From an uncultured bacterium (GTDB taxonomy: Bacteria > Spirochaetota > Spirochaetia > Sphaerochaetales > Sphaerochaetaceae), in NCBI GenBank assembly GCA_905215015.1, contig CAJMOS010000101.1, forward strand, positions 1-10,919: a stretch of 10,919 nt of DNA, given 5' to 3'. Made by a program: the position numbers and the translations under genes. How positions within the stretch are numbered: position 1 is the stretch's first letter; each line of letters begins with the position of its first letter. Under the pieces are notes generated by a model. That model searched no databases. It saw only the letters and a list, made by a program, of their open reading frames with translations, and was not told the DNA's origin. This document shows, piece after piece, positions 1-5,828 of this stretch.

Positions 1-650
1 ATTTATATTCTAAAAATATAGATATAATAAATAAGATATAATGATGTAACGTATAATAAAATAAGATCTTGAACACTGTGATAGCTGCATACACAGACAA
101 GGACAAGGCCGTCATGCGTGCGGAGATAGAAACCCAATAGTGAAGGAAAGGACAGACTGGTACCTGAAGCAATGTGGGAAGGTGGAAACCGCAAGAACAG
201 TCAGTCCTGCAGGAGGAATAGGGCAGGACCTTGGCTTGACTCACCGTTTTCCCTGAGGCGCCCAGACCTTGCAAACCACCGATTCCGGTCTCGCATGCAC
301 AACCATCAACATTCCCGATCATAAGAGTGGAGTTTCCTGCCGGTGCCCAATACATTCGCGAAAGGGGAAGCCGCCAGAGTGGGAAGCAAAAGGGAGGGCA
401 TAAAATGCCTTTTCCTTTCCGGGACCAAGCGGTTCTTGGGTTTATTAATCATCCTGGACCTTGCCTGCAGGAGAAACAAGGATGTAGAGGCATTGGCTGG
501 ATCCTCTTTTTCCACCGTCCGGTCCAATCAGCCGGTTGTTGGCACTGTTTTTCCCTGCTTTGAAAAGATTATATGTTCCAACATAAGATACCGGAAAGAG
601 AATGTTATATCGGCATGGCCATTGTGATCTCTGCTGTGGTTTGGATGGCA
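1..650. other. Gene-free region with AT-rich left end
   Basis: No reading frame here has recognisable motifs, a convincing ribosome-binding site or protein-like composition. The frames that stay open are short and overlap one another on both strands. Bases 1-70 contain only about 9 G or C residues and carry three TATAAT hexamers on the plus strand (23-28, 37-42, 52-57). Composition then changes sharply to about 50% G+C. A 7-bp inverted repeat lies at 204-210/223-229 (GTCCTGC/GCAGGAC, 12-nt loop). A weak terminator-like hairpin followed by a T-rich stretch lies at 394-420 on the plus strand. On the minus strand one frame is open from about position 300 to the left edge, but it resembles nothing I know. 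This may be a decayed gene or element, or simply intergenic DNA. Confidence 0.5.
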
Positions 651-1538
651 CTATTCGATGAAGTCGTCGGGCACGATATGGAGGGATTCCGAAAGGTTTT
701 TGAGGAAAGTCCTGGCATGAAGATCCATGGGATGGTGCTTCCAGAGCAGGTAAAGCGAAGCAGGATCCTGGGGGGCGCAGGGACGCACGCAGCAATCAGG
801 GTCGTGAACTTTTCCTTGGAGAATGGCATACCCGAAGTTGTGCTTTGCCAGTAGCGTGCCGGTTTCGCGCAGCGAGAAGGTGCCTGCCCTGCGCACTGCT
901 TGGCTCTTGCTCCCAAACCATGCCGCAACCCAGGGAGAGCTGGCGGCATCGGTGGAATAATACACCGTTTTGCCGACAAGCGCGTCAGCTTTGATGGGGT
1001 CGGAGTCTGCGAGCGAGTCTTCCTTTTGCATCACCACGTTCCACGTTTCCTTCTGGGGAAGTTCCATGAAGGAGTATCTTGAATGGTCAAAAGGTTCGAA
1101 TACCATGGCGAAATCAAGAAGGCCGGAATCCAGCTGGTCAAGCAAGAACCGGGTGCTGCCATAGGAAAGGTGGACCTGTGCGGGAGTATCTGTCTGGGAG
1201 ATGCCCTGGATCGCAGGCATGATGCACTGCAAGTCAGCCTGTCCGAGGGAGCCAATGCAGAGATGCTTGCCTGGTTGTACGGCTTCATGCTCCAGACGGT
1301 ACGTTGTGTCCGACTCAAGAGCCAGCAGTTCCTTCGCCCGTTGTTGGAGAAACATGCCTTCGGGGGTCAGCGTGATTTTCCTGTTTCCTCGGATAAAGAG
1401 TTTCTTGCCAAATTCCTCTTCGAGTTTTTTGAGTTGCCGTGACAGAGTAGGCTGTGTCAGGTGCAGCACTTCCGCAGCATTGGAAATGCTTTCTTCCTGA
1501 CACACCGTAAGAAAATATCGTAGTACACGAAATTCCAT
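651..1538 (-). CDS. LysR-family transcriptional regulator
   Basis: A 295-residue protein of normal LysR-family length. Residues about 1-60 form the winged helix-turn-helix: MEFRVLRYFLTV, then the recognition-helix region TQPTLSRQLKKLEEEFG, then the typical LFIRGNRKITLTPEG wing. Residues about 85-290 form the effector-binding domain with the usual LCIGSLGQADLQ start. I chose the ATG at 1538 over an in-frame ATG at 1553 because the protein then begins with the classic MEFRVLRYF and has AGAGGA six bases upstream. The gene lies 120 bp downstream of the M20D amidohydrolase on the same strand, so it may be the last gene of the metNIQ unit or have its own promoter in that gap. By analogy with other LysR proteins next to transport/catabolic genes, it may control this cluster. 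Its effector is unknown. I see no clear terminator after it. Confidence 0.93.
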   Translation of the reverse strand: MEFRVLRYFLTVCQEESISNAAEVLHLTQPTLSRQLKKLEEEFGKKLFIRGNRKITLTPEGMFLQQRAKELLALESDTTYRLEHEAVQPGKHLCIGSLGQADLQCIMPAIQGISQTDTPAQVHLSYGSTRFLLDQLDSGLLDFAMVFEPFDHSRYSFMELPQKETWNVVMQKEDSLADSDPIKADALVGKTVYYSTDAASSPWVAAWFGSKSQAVRRAGTFSLRETGTLLAKHNFGYAILQGKVHDPDCCVRPCAPQDPASLYLLWKHHPMDLHARTFLKNLSESLHIVPDDFIE

Positions 1539-1539
1539 C

Positions 1540-1557
1540 AGACATCCTCTCATGTCT
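1540..1557. promoter_or_regulatory. Inverted repeat over the LysR ribosome-binding site
   Basis: AGACAT (1540-1545) and ATGTCT (1552-1557) form a perfect 6-bp dyad with a 6-base spacer, starting two bases upstream of the LysR start codon. In the mRNA the AGAGGA Shine-Dalgarno sequence would sit in the hairpin loop. In DNA the dyad could be an autoregulatory operator, since LysR proteins commonly repress their own gene. Either role is inference, and a 6-bp dyad can occur by chance. Confidence 0.3.
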
Positions 1558-1658
1558 CAGTTTGAAGACTTTTCGGAGGGGAGTAAAGACAAGGGCCTCG
1601 GGACTACATCAAAGTTTTACGTTGTTTGTTGCAATGTATAAATAAAGAAAAGTTGCCG

Positions 1659-2819
1659 TTATTGGGTATCCAGCACGAGCTGTACTTCCAGCGCGCAGGC
1701 GTAGCAGAGCGCATCCTCGTCAAAATCGAAGTGCTCGCTGTGGTGGGCATAGCCTGTTGCGGCGTCCTTACGCGAACCTACCATGACGTAGGCGCTCTTT
1801 ACGACCTGGGTGTAGTCGGCGAAATCATCAGCCCCAAAGCGTTTGTCCGGATTCGATTCCACGTGTTCCGCGCCTACCAGCTTTGTCGCCGCCGCGACCA
1901 CTTCCTGGAAGGCATCCCTGTCGTTGACCACCGGGTCGGCGAAGTTGTCGATTTCCACCGTTCCGGTCGCCCCGTAGACTTTGCACGCTCCGTCGACGAT
2001 GTCATGGATCGCCTGCCGGATCCGCTTGCGGGTTTCCGGAGTGAAGGCGCGGATGGTCCCTTCAAGAGAGGCGTCTTTCGCGACGATGTTGTAGTAGGTG
2101 CCGCTTTTGCATGTCCCGAAACCAACGACAGCCGATTCTGCGGGCGGCACGATCCTGCTGACGATGGACTGGATCTGGACGACGATCAGGCTGGCGATGA
2201 AGAGGGCGTCAACGCCTTCGTCCGGCCTGGAGACATGGGCGCTTTTCCCTGTGATATGGATCCGTACCTGGTCGCAGCAGGCGGAATATGGCCCGGATTT
2301 GAGGGAAAAGGTGCCGGTATCCATGCCGCTGGAAAGGTGGAGCCCGTAGGCACGGTCGACCCCTTGCATGACACCCGCGGCGACAAACTGGCGGGCTCCG
2401 CTTCCGATTTCCTCGGCTTGCTGGAAGGCGAAAAGGATCTTTCCCTTGAGCTCGTCCTTGTGGGCCAGGAGAATCCTGGCGGCACCAAGAAGGGCGGCTG
2501 TATGACCGTCGTGGCCACAGGCGTGCATGACCCCGTCATTCTGGCTCTTGTAGGGCACGTCGTTGCATTCCTTGACCGGAAGCGCGTCGGTATCGGCACG
2601 GAAGAAAATGGTCTTTCCCGGTTTCCCGGTATCGAGCGTTGCCAGGACGCCGGTTTCACCGATACGCCGGTGGGCGGTCAGGCCAAGCTTGTCCAGTTCT
2701 TCCTCGATCCTTTCCGCGGTCCTGTATTCGTGCAGGCCCAACTCGGGGTGGCGGTGCAGGTCCTCGCGAATCGCGGCCATATACGGCTTGATGTTCCAGA
2801 TTTCTTCTCGTAACGACAT
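1659..2819 (-). CDS. M20D-family metal-dependent amidohydrolase (N-acyl-amino-acid/hippurate hydrolase-like)
   Basis: A 386-residue cytoplasmic metallo-amidohydrolase of the family that includes hippurate hydrolases, N-acetyl-amino-acid deacetylases and IAA-amino-acid hydrolases. Visible landmarks are the N-terminal LHRHPELGLHEY, RADTDALP (74-81), and the metal-site motif MHACGHDGHTA (98-108; ligands probably Cys101 and His103). AEEIGSGA (135-142) carries the catalytic Glu136 and ligand Glu137, His161 lies in YGLHLSSG, and HHSEHFDFDED near 359-369 supplies the last His. GKSAHVSRPDEGVDAL (191-206) is the dimerisation-domain motif. The ATG at 2819 has AAGGAG six bases upstream and begins at the conserved region; the in-frame extension to 2909 would run into metQ and is unlikely. 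The gene starts 61 bp after metQ, in the same direction. Its position suggests it hydrolyses an imported N-acyl or peptide-bound amino acid, perhaps of methionine. The family is certain; the substrate is inference. Confidence 0.93.
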   Translation of the reverse strand: MSLREEIWNIKPYMAAIREDLHRHPELGLHEYRTAERIEEELDKLGLTAHRRIGETGVLATLDTGKPGKTIFFRADTDALPVKECNDVPYKSQNDGVMHACGHDGHTAALLGAARILLAHKDELKGKILFAFQQAEEIGSGARQFVAAGVMQGVDRAYGLHLSSGMDTGTFSLKSGPYSACCDQVRIHITGKSAHVSRPDEGVDALFIASLIVVQIQSIVSRIVPPAESAVVGFGTCKSGTYYNIVAKDASLEGTIRAFTPETRKRIRQAIHDIVDGACKVYGATGTVEIDNFADPVVNDRDAFQEVVAAATKLVGAEHVESNPDKRFGADDFADYTQVVKSAYVMVGSRKDAATGYAHHSEHFDFDEDALCYACALEVQLVLDTQ

Positions 2820-2835
2820 AGCGCTCTCCTTGCGA

Positions 2836-2864
2836 CAGCTCCCTCCTGTGGGGGAGGGAAGCTG
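2836..2864 (-). other. Intercistronic hairpin between metQ and the M20D gene
   Basis: CAGCT+CCCTCC (2836-2846) pairs with GGAGGG+AGCTG (2853-2864), giving 11 base pairs with one bulged base and a 6-base loop. On the minus strand it follows the metQ stop by about 16 bases and precedes the M20D ribosome-binding site. It has no T-run, so it is probably not a full terminator. More likely it stabilises the 3' end of upstream mRNA or lowers expression of the distal genes. Its role is inferred from position only. Confidence 0.45.
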
Positions 2865-2880
2865 GCCGTCAGATGGTCTC

Positions 2881-3723
2881 TCAGTTGGTCCAGGTCGGGA
2901 TGTAGGCACCCTTGTAGGCGTTCTTGATCACTTCCGCCACCTCGGGAGTGCGATACAGCTTGACCACTTCCAGGTAGACCGGATTGTCCTTGTCTGCGGT
3001 GCGGGCGACGATGACATTGACATAGGGGTTCTGCTCGCCAGCGCCACCAGCCTGCTCCAGGTAGATGGCATCCTGCAGCGGGAAGAGGCCCGCGTCAACC
3101 GCGTGTCCGCCGTTGATGACCGCGGCAGCCACGTCCGGCAGCAGGCTGCTGGTCAGAGCCGCCTCGACCTGCACGAACTGGATGTGCTTCGGGTTGTCGG
3201 TGATGTCCTTGACTTCGGGCAGGTATCCGGCGGCAGGATCGACCTTGACCAGTCCTGCCGTCTCGAAGAGCTTCAGGGCGCGGCCCCCGTTGGTCGGGTC
3301 GGAAGGAATGGCGATCTTGTCGCCGTCCTTCAGCTCGTCCAGGCTCTTGATCTTCTTGCTGTAGACTCCAAGAGGGGCGATGATGGTCTCGCCGATGACG
3401 GTAAGGTCAAGGCCGCGTTCCTTCTTCTCGTTGTTCAGGAAGGCGTAGTGCTGGAAGGCATTCAAGTCGATTTCCCCATCGGCGAGGGCGCGGTTGGGCT
3501 GGGTGTAGTCGGAGAACTTGACCAGCTGCAGGTCGATATTCTCAGCTTTCAGGTTCTTGATGACCGGTTCCCACTGCTCATTGTTCTCACCGACAACGCC
3601 GAGCTTTACGACGGTTGCCTTCGGTCCGGCACCGGAGGTTTCACGATTTCCATTCGCGAAGGCGAAAGATCCGACAAGAAGGGCGACAAGGCTGATGCTC
3701 AAAGCTTTCAAAATGGATTTCAT
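2881..3723 (-). CDS. metQ: MetQ-type substrate-binding protein of the methionine ABC importer
   Basis: A 280-residue periplasmic binding protein of the NlpA/MetQ family. It captures methionine (or a related amino acid or dipeptide) and delivers it to MetNI. Residues 1-23 are a signal peptide: a basic start, hydrophobic core and AFA cleavage site before NGNRE. Family landmarks are VKLGVVGENNEQW near residue 40, FSDYTQPNRALADGEIDLNAFQHYAFL, IAIPSDPTNGGRAL and AAVINGGHAVDAGLFP. Unlike most MetQ lipoproteins it has no lipobox cysteine; the whole protein has none, so it should be soluble in the periplasm. The ATG at 3723 is preceded by AAGGAAG at a 9-base distance. It follows metI by 91 bp and precedes the M20D gene. 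Related NlpA proteins bind L-Met, D-Met or Gly-Met, so the exact ligand is open. Confidence 0.93.
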   Translation of the reverse strand: MKSILKALSISLVALLVGSFAFANGNRETSGAGPKATVVKLGVVGENNEQWEPVIKNLKAENIDLQLVKFSDYTQPNRALADGEIDLNAFQHYAFLNNEKKERGLDLTVIGETIIAPLGVYSKKIKSLDELKDGDKIAIPSDPTNGGRALKLFETAGLVKVDPAAGYLPEVKDITDNPKHIQFVQVEAALTSSLLPDVAAAVINGGHAVDAGLFPLQDAIYLEQAGGAGEQNPYVNVIVARTADKDNPVYLEVVKLYRTPEVAEVIKNAYKGAYIPTWTN

Positions 3724-3774
3724 ATGATATTACTTCCTTATAAATTACTATTGTGTGTATCGAGGGATAGTCTT

Positions 3775-3804
3775 TTACCGGCACATTTCGCGATTTGAAT
3801 CCAT
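3775..3804 (-). CDS. Possible 9-codon peptide between metI and metQ
   Basis: The metI stop codon (TAA, 3815-3817) runs straight into a GGAG-type Shine-Dalgarno sequence. Six bases after TAAGGAG-ACATCT there is an ATG (3804) opening a 9-codon frame, MDSNREMCR, ending in TAA. The spacing is as good as that of the real genes around it. The peptide has an internal Met-Cys pair. It might couple translation from metI toward metQ, or act as a small leader for metQ. It may equally be a chance or decayed start site; nothing but the ribosome-binding site and the spacing supports it. Confidence 0.25.
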   Translation of the reverse strand: MDSNREMCR

Positions 3805-3814
3805 AGATGTCTCC

Positions 3815-4495
3815 TTAGTGCGTTGTTTTCCTGATTACCAGATCCCCAATGGATTGGAGCAGGAAGACAAAGGCGAGCAGAATCAAGACGGTGACCCACG
3901 TCACATCAGGCTGGTTGCGTTGATATCCGTAACGGATGGCGAAGTCTCCAAGACCACCTCCTCCGATCGATCCTGCCATTGCTGTCAGCCCGATCAGGCT
4001 GATGAACGTGATGGTTGTCGCCCTGCTGATCTGCGGGATGCTCTCCCGGAGGTAGATCCGGAACACGATTTCCCATGGGCCGTTGCCCATCGCCCTTCCG
4101 GCTTCCACCAGCCCGTGGTCCAGGTGGGAGATGGCTGCCTCGATCTGCCGGCTGAAGAAAGGGACCGTCCCGAAAACGAGCGGGACATAGGCGCCTCTCG
4201 TGCCGATGGCGGTGCCCATGATGGCGCGGGTCAGCGGAATCAGCAGCGCCAGGAGGATGACGAAAGGAATCGAGCGGAAGATGTTGATGGTCTTGTCCAG
4301 CACTTGGTGGACAGGCACGTTCTCCAGGACGTCGCCTTTTCGGGTGACCGTCAGCGCGACGCCAAGTATCAGTCCGATGACAAGGCTGACCAGCCCGGAA
4401 ACGGCGACCATGACGATCGTCTGCCAGATGCTTGTTCCAAGCTCTCCCAGCTTGCCCATGACATGGGGAATCAGTCTGTTCAGAAACGTGTTCAT
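3815..4495 (-). CDS. metI: MetI, permease of the methionine ABC importer
   Basis: A 226-residue inner-membrane permease, the usual MetI length, with about five hydrophobic segments (for example near 21-50, 68-95, 100-115, 160-185 and 199-215). The ABC coupling (EAA) loop is EAGRAMGNGPWEIVFRIYLRE starting at residue 131, followed by the typical TITFISLIGLTAMAGSIGGGGLGD stretch. Two copies would form the methionine channel with two MetN subunits. The start codon overlaps the metN stop by four bases (ATGA, 4492-4495), a sign of translational coupling and of a single transcript. No anomalies are seen. Confidence 0.96.
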   Translation of the reverse strand: MNTFLNRLIPHVMGKLGELGTSIWQTIVMVAVSGLVSLVIGLILGVALTVTRKGDVLENVPVHQVLDKTINIFRSIPFVILLALLIPLTRAIMGTAIGTRGAYVPLVFGTVPFFSRQIEAAISHLDHGLVEAGRAMGNGPWEIVFRIYLRESIPQISRATTITFISLIGLTAMAGSIGGGGLGDFAIRYGYQRNQPDVTWVTVLILLAFVFLLQSIGDLVIRKTTH

Positions 4496-5523
4496 TGTTT
4501 GATCACCTCCACGACGACGCCCTTCTTTTGGAAATAGGCGATCGCCTCGTCGATATGGCTCCTTTCGCCGCTCGCGATGCAGATGGTGCCGCCAAGCGGG
4601 AATCCCTCGACCAGCTCGATATCCCCGAGCAGGATGTTCAGGTCGATATCGAACATGCGTGCGACCTGGGTGATCAGCGGCTCGCTGGTGCTTTTGGTGC
4701 CGTAGTGCAAACGGATCAGCCGCTGGCCCGGTTCCAGGCTGACCACAGGGTCATTGTTTGCGATGAACTCGTCAATCTTGCTCAGGGCGGAAATCGAGTC
4801 GATGAACTGCTTGGCGATCCGGGTCCTGGGATTGGCGAACACGTCGAAGACGGAACCCTGCTCGACGACATGCCCGTTCTCCATGACCGCTACACTGTCA
4901 CAAATTGCCTTGACGACTTCAATCTGGTGGGTGATGACGATGATGGTGATCGAGAGTTTTTTGTTCAGGTCCTTGAGCAGCTGGAGGATCGAATGGGTCG
5001 TGGTGGGATCCAGCGCGCTGGTCGCCTCGTCACAGAGCAGCAGGCTCGGACTGGTGGAGAGCGTACGGGCGATCGCGACGCGTTGCTTCTGTCCGCCGGA
5101 TAGCTGGGAAGGGTAGGCGTCCGCCTTGTCTTCCAGGCCGGTCAGCTTGAGCATCTCGTCAACCTTCGCGGCAATCGTTTCCTTGGGTATTCCCCGATGC
5201 TGCAGGGGGTAGGCGATATTGCCGCGCACCGTGCGGGAGGCGAACAGATTGAACGACTGGAAGATCATCCCGATGCGGGCCCGTTGGGCACGGAGCTGCC
5301 TTTCGGAGAGTGATGTCATCTCCACGTCATCCACGTAAACCTTTCCGCTGTCAGGAGGTTCCAGCATGTTGATGCAGCGGACCAAGGTGCTCTTGCCGGC
5401 ACCGCTATAGCCGATGATGCCATAGATTTCCCCTGTCCGCACCTGCAGGGAAACATCGTTGACCGCCTCGACGGCCTGTCGTTTTGTCGTGAACCTCTTA
5501 TGCACGTGTTCAAGTCGAACCAT
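4492..5523 (-). CDS. metN: MetN, ATPase of the methionine ABC importer
   Basis: A 343-residue ABC ATPase that powers MetI. Motifs are Walker A GYSGAGKST (38-46), Q-loop FQSFN (88-92), signature LSGGQKQRVAIART (141-154), Walker B LLLCDEATSALD (161-172) and the H-loop histidine at 199. The C-terminal part (about 265-343, RLIRLHYGTKSTSEPLITQ onward) is the NIL domain, which in MetN proteins binds methionine and inhibits transport when the cell is full. Full length and NIL domain together make this MetN rather than another amino-acid ATPase. The ATG at 5523 has AAGGGAG ten bases upstream. It is the first gene of the metNIQ unit and lies directly behind the Met-rich leader frame (5614-5676). Confidence 0.97.
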   Translation of the reverse strand: MVRLEHVHKRFTTKRQAVEAVNDVSLQVRTGEIYGIIGYSGAGKSTLVRCINMLEPPDSGKVYVDDVEMTSLSERQLRAQRARIGMIFQSFNLFASRTVRGNIAYPLQHRGIPKETIAAKVDEMLKLTGLEDKADAYPSQLSGGQKQRVAIARTLSTSPSLLLCDEATSALDPTTTHSILQLLKDLNKKLSITIIVITHQIEVVKAICDSVAVMENGHVVEQGSVFDVFANPRTRIAKQFIDSISALSKIDEFIANNDPVVSLEPGQRLIRLHYGTKSTSEPLITQVARMFDIDLNILLGDIELVEGFPLGGTICIASGERSHIDEAIAYFQKKGVVVEVIKQ

Positions 5524-5698
5524 GATACTGCAACTCCCTTCATCCCGGTAGATACAGTCCCGCTACGGGACCTTGCGCATCGAATACACTTAGTTGGTTG
5601 TGGATATAGAGTGTTATGCCCGGGAGGGCATCATGGAGAGGCACATCATCATGGACATCGCATTGGTATTTCTCATGACATGCCTCCTTGTTGAAGTT
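5524..5698 (-). promoter_or_regulatory. metNIQ mRNA leader with attenuator-like complementary segments
   Basis: Downstream of the promoter the leader RNA can form several competing stems. One pairs the leader-frame Shine-Dalgarno and start codon (5675-5686) with Met codons 10-11 and the next two codons (5638-5649): 12 pairs, two of them G-U. One is an ATGCCC/GGGCAT hairpin at 5626-5631/5616-5621. One is GTCCCG/CGGGAC at 5566-5571/5557-5562. TCCCGG at 5620-5625 can pair with CCGGGA at 5543-5548 just before the metN Shine-Dalgarno, and CTCCC (5622-5626) can pair with the Shine-Dalgarno core GGGAG (5534-5538). No T-run follows any stem, so control of metN translation fits better than transcription termination. 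I see no S-box or T-box signature. The pairings are visible; the mechanism is inference. Confidence 0.6.
5614..5676 (-). CDS. Methionine-rich leader peptide of metNIQ
   Basis: A 20-residue frame, MRNTNAMSMMMCLSMMPSRA, ending in TAA 90 bases before the metN start codon. Seven of 20 residues are methionine, including a run of three (9-11) and a pair (15-16), with a cysteine after the run. AAGGAGG lies six bases before the ATG, the best Shine-Dalgarno sequence in the window. A promoter-like element lies about 30 bases further upstream. This matches the architecture of amino-acid leader peptides such as those of the trp, his, leu and thr operons, where codons for the regulated amino acid make the ribosome pause when its charged tRNA is scarce. 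Here the following genes transport methionine, so codon content and operon function agree. The peptide itself probably has no function of its own. The frame is certain, the leader role very likely, the exact mechanism unknown. Confidence 0.8.
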   Translation of the reverse strand: MRNTNAMSMMMCLSMMPSRA

Positions 5699-5704
5699 GG
5701 ACTG

Positions 5705-5733
5705 AATATACAACTACGCGTCAAATTATGCAA
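5705..5733 (-). promoter_or_regulatory. Promoter of metNIQ
   Basis: On the minus strand TTGCAT (5733-5728) and TATATT (5710-5705) are separated by exactly 17 bases. The -10 matches the sigma-70 consensus at five of six positions; the -35 is weaker. Transcription would start near 5698, giving a leader of about 22 bases before the Met-rich frame. The -35 overlaps one of two TGCA motifs (5729-5732 and 5740-5743) that might bind a regulator. Confidence 0.6.
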
Positions 5734-5761
5734 GTGGTATGCATTGAAAATTTTTGTTATT

Positions 5762-5785
5762 AAAAAAAGCATGGGCACGCCCATG
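5762..5785 (-). terminator. Intrinsic terminator upstream of the metNIQ promoter (minus strand)
   Basis: CATGGG (5770-5775) pairs with CCCATG (5780-5785) around a 4-base loop, and on the minus strand the stem is followed, after a single G-to-C base, by seven Ts (5762-5768). This is a clean rho-independent terminator. It would stop minus-strand transcription coming from the right, antisense to the acetyltransferase, and so shields the metNIQ promoter from read-through of the radical SAM gene. It lies in the 5' flank of the plus-strand acetyltransferase. Confidence 0.7.
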
Positions 5786-5828
5786 ACTGCCTCTGTCCGT
5801 TTTCCTGCTGGTGTCGTATCATATGGGC

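Noticed and set aside
1..300. Minus-strand frame open from about 300 to the left edge, possibly a truncated gene
   Set aside because: It has no Shine-Dalgarno, unusual composition and no recognisable motif, and enters the AT-rich block; I cannot support it as coding.
394..420. Plus-strand hairpin GGCAT/ATGCC followed by a T-rich stretch
   Set aside because: The core stem is only 5 bp (8 with wobbles), the T-run is interrupted by Cs, and no plus-strand gene precedes it.
700..716. GAGGAAAGTCCTGGC, similar to the GAGGAAAGTCCGGGC core of bacterial RNase P RNA
   Set aside because: It lies inside the C-terminal coding part of the LysR gene, differs from the core, and no other RNase P elements are nearby.
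1626..2813. Long plus-strand open frame across the M20D gene
   Set aside because: The minus strand encodes an M20D enzyme with all metal-site motifs; the plus-strand translation has none and is a codon-bias shadow.
5524..5698. SAM riboswitch (S-box) or Met T-box upstream of metN
   Set aside because: The leader is too short. I see no S-box helical layout or T-box bulge sequence, and no terminator T-run before metN; the Met-rich frame explains the region better.
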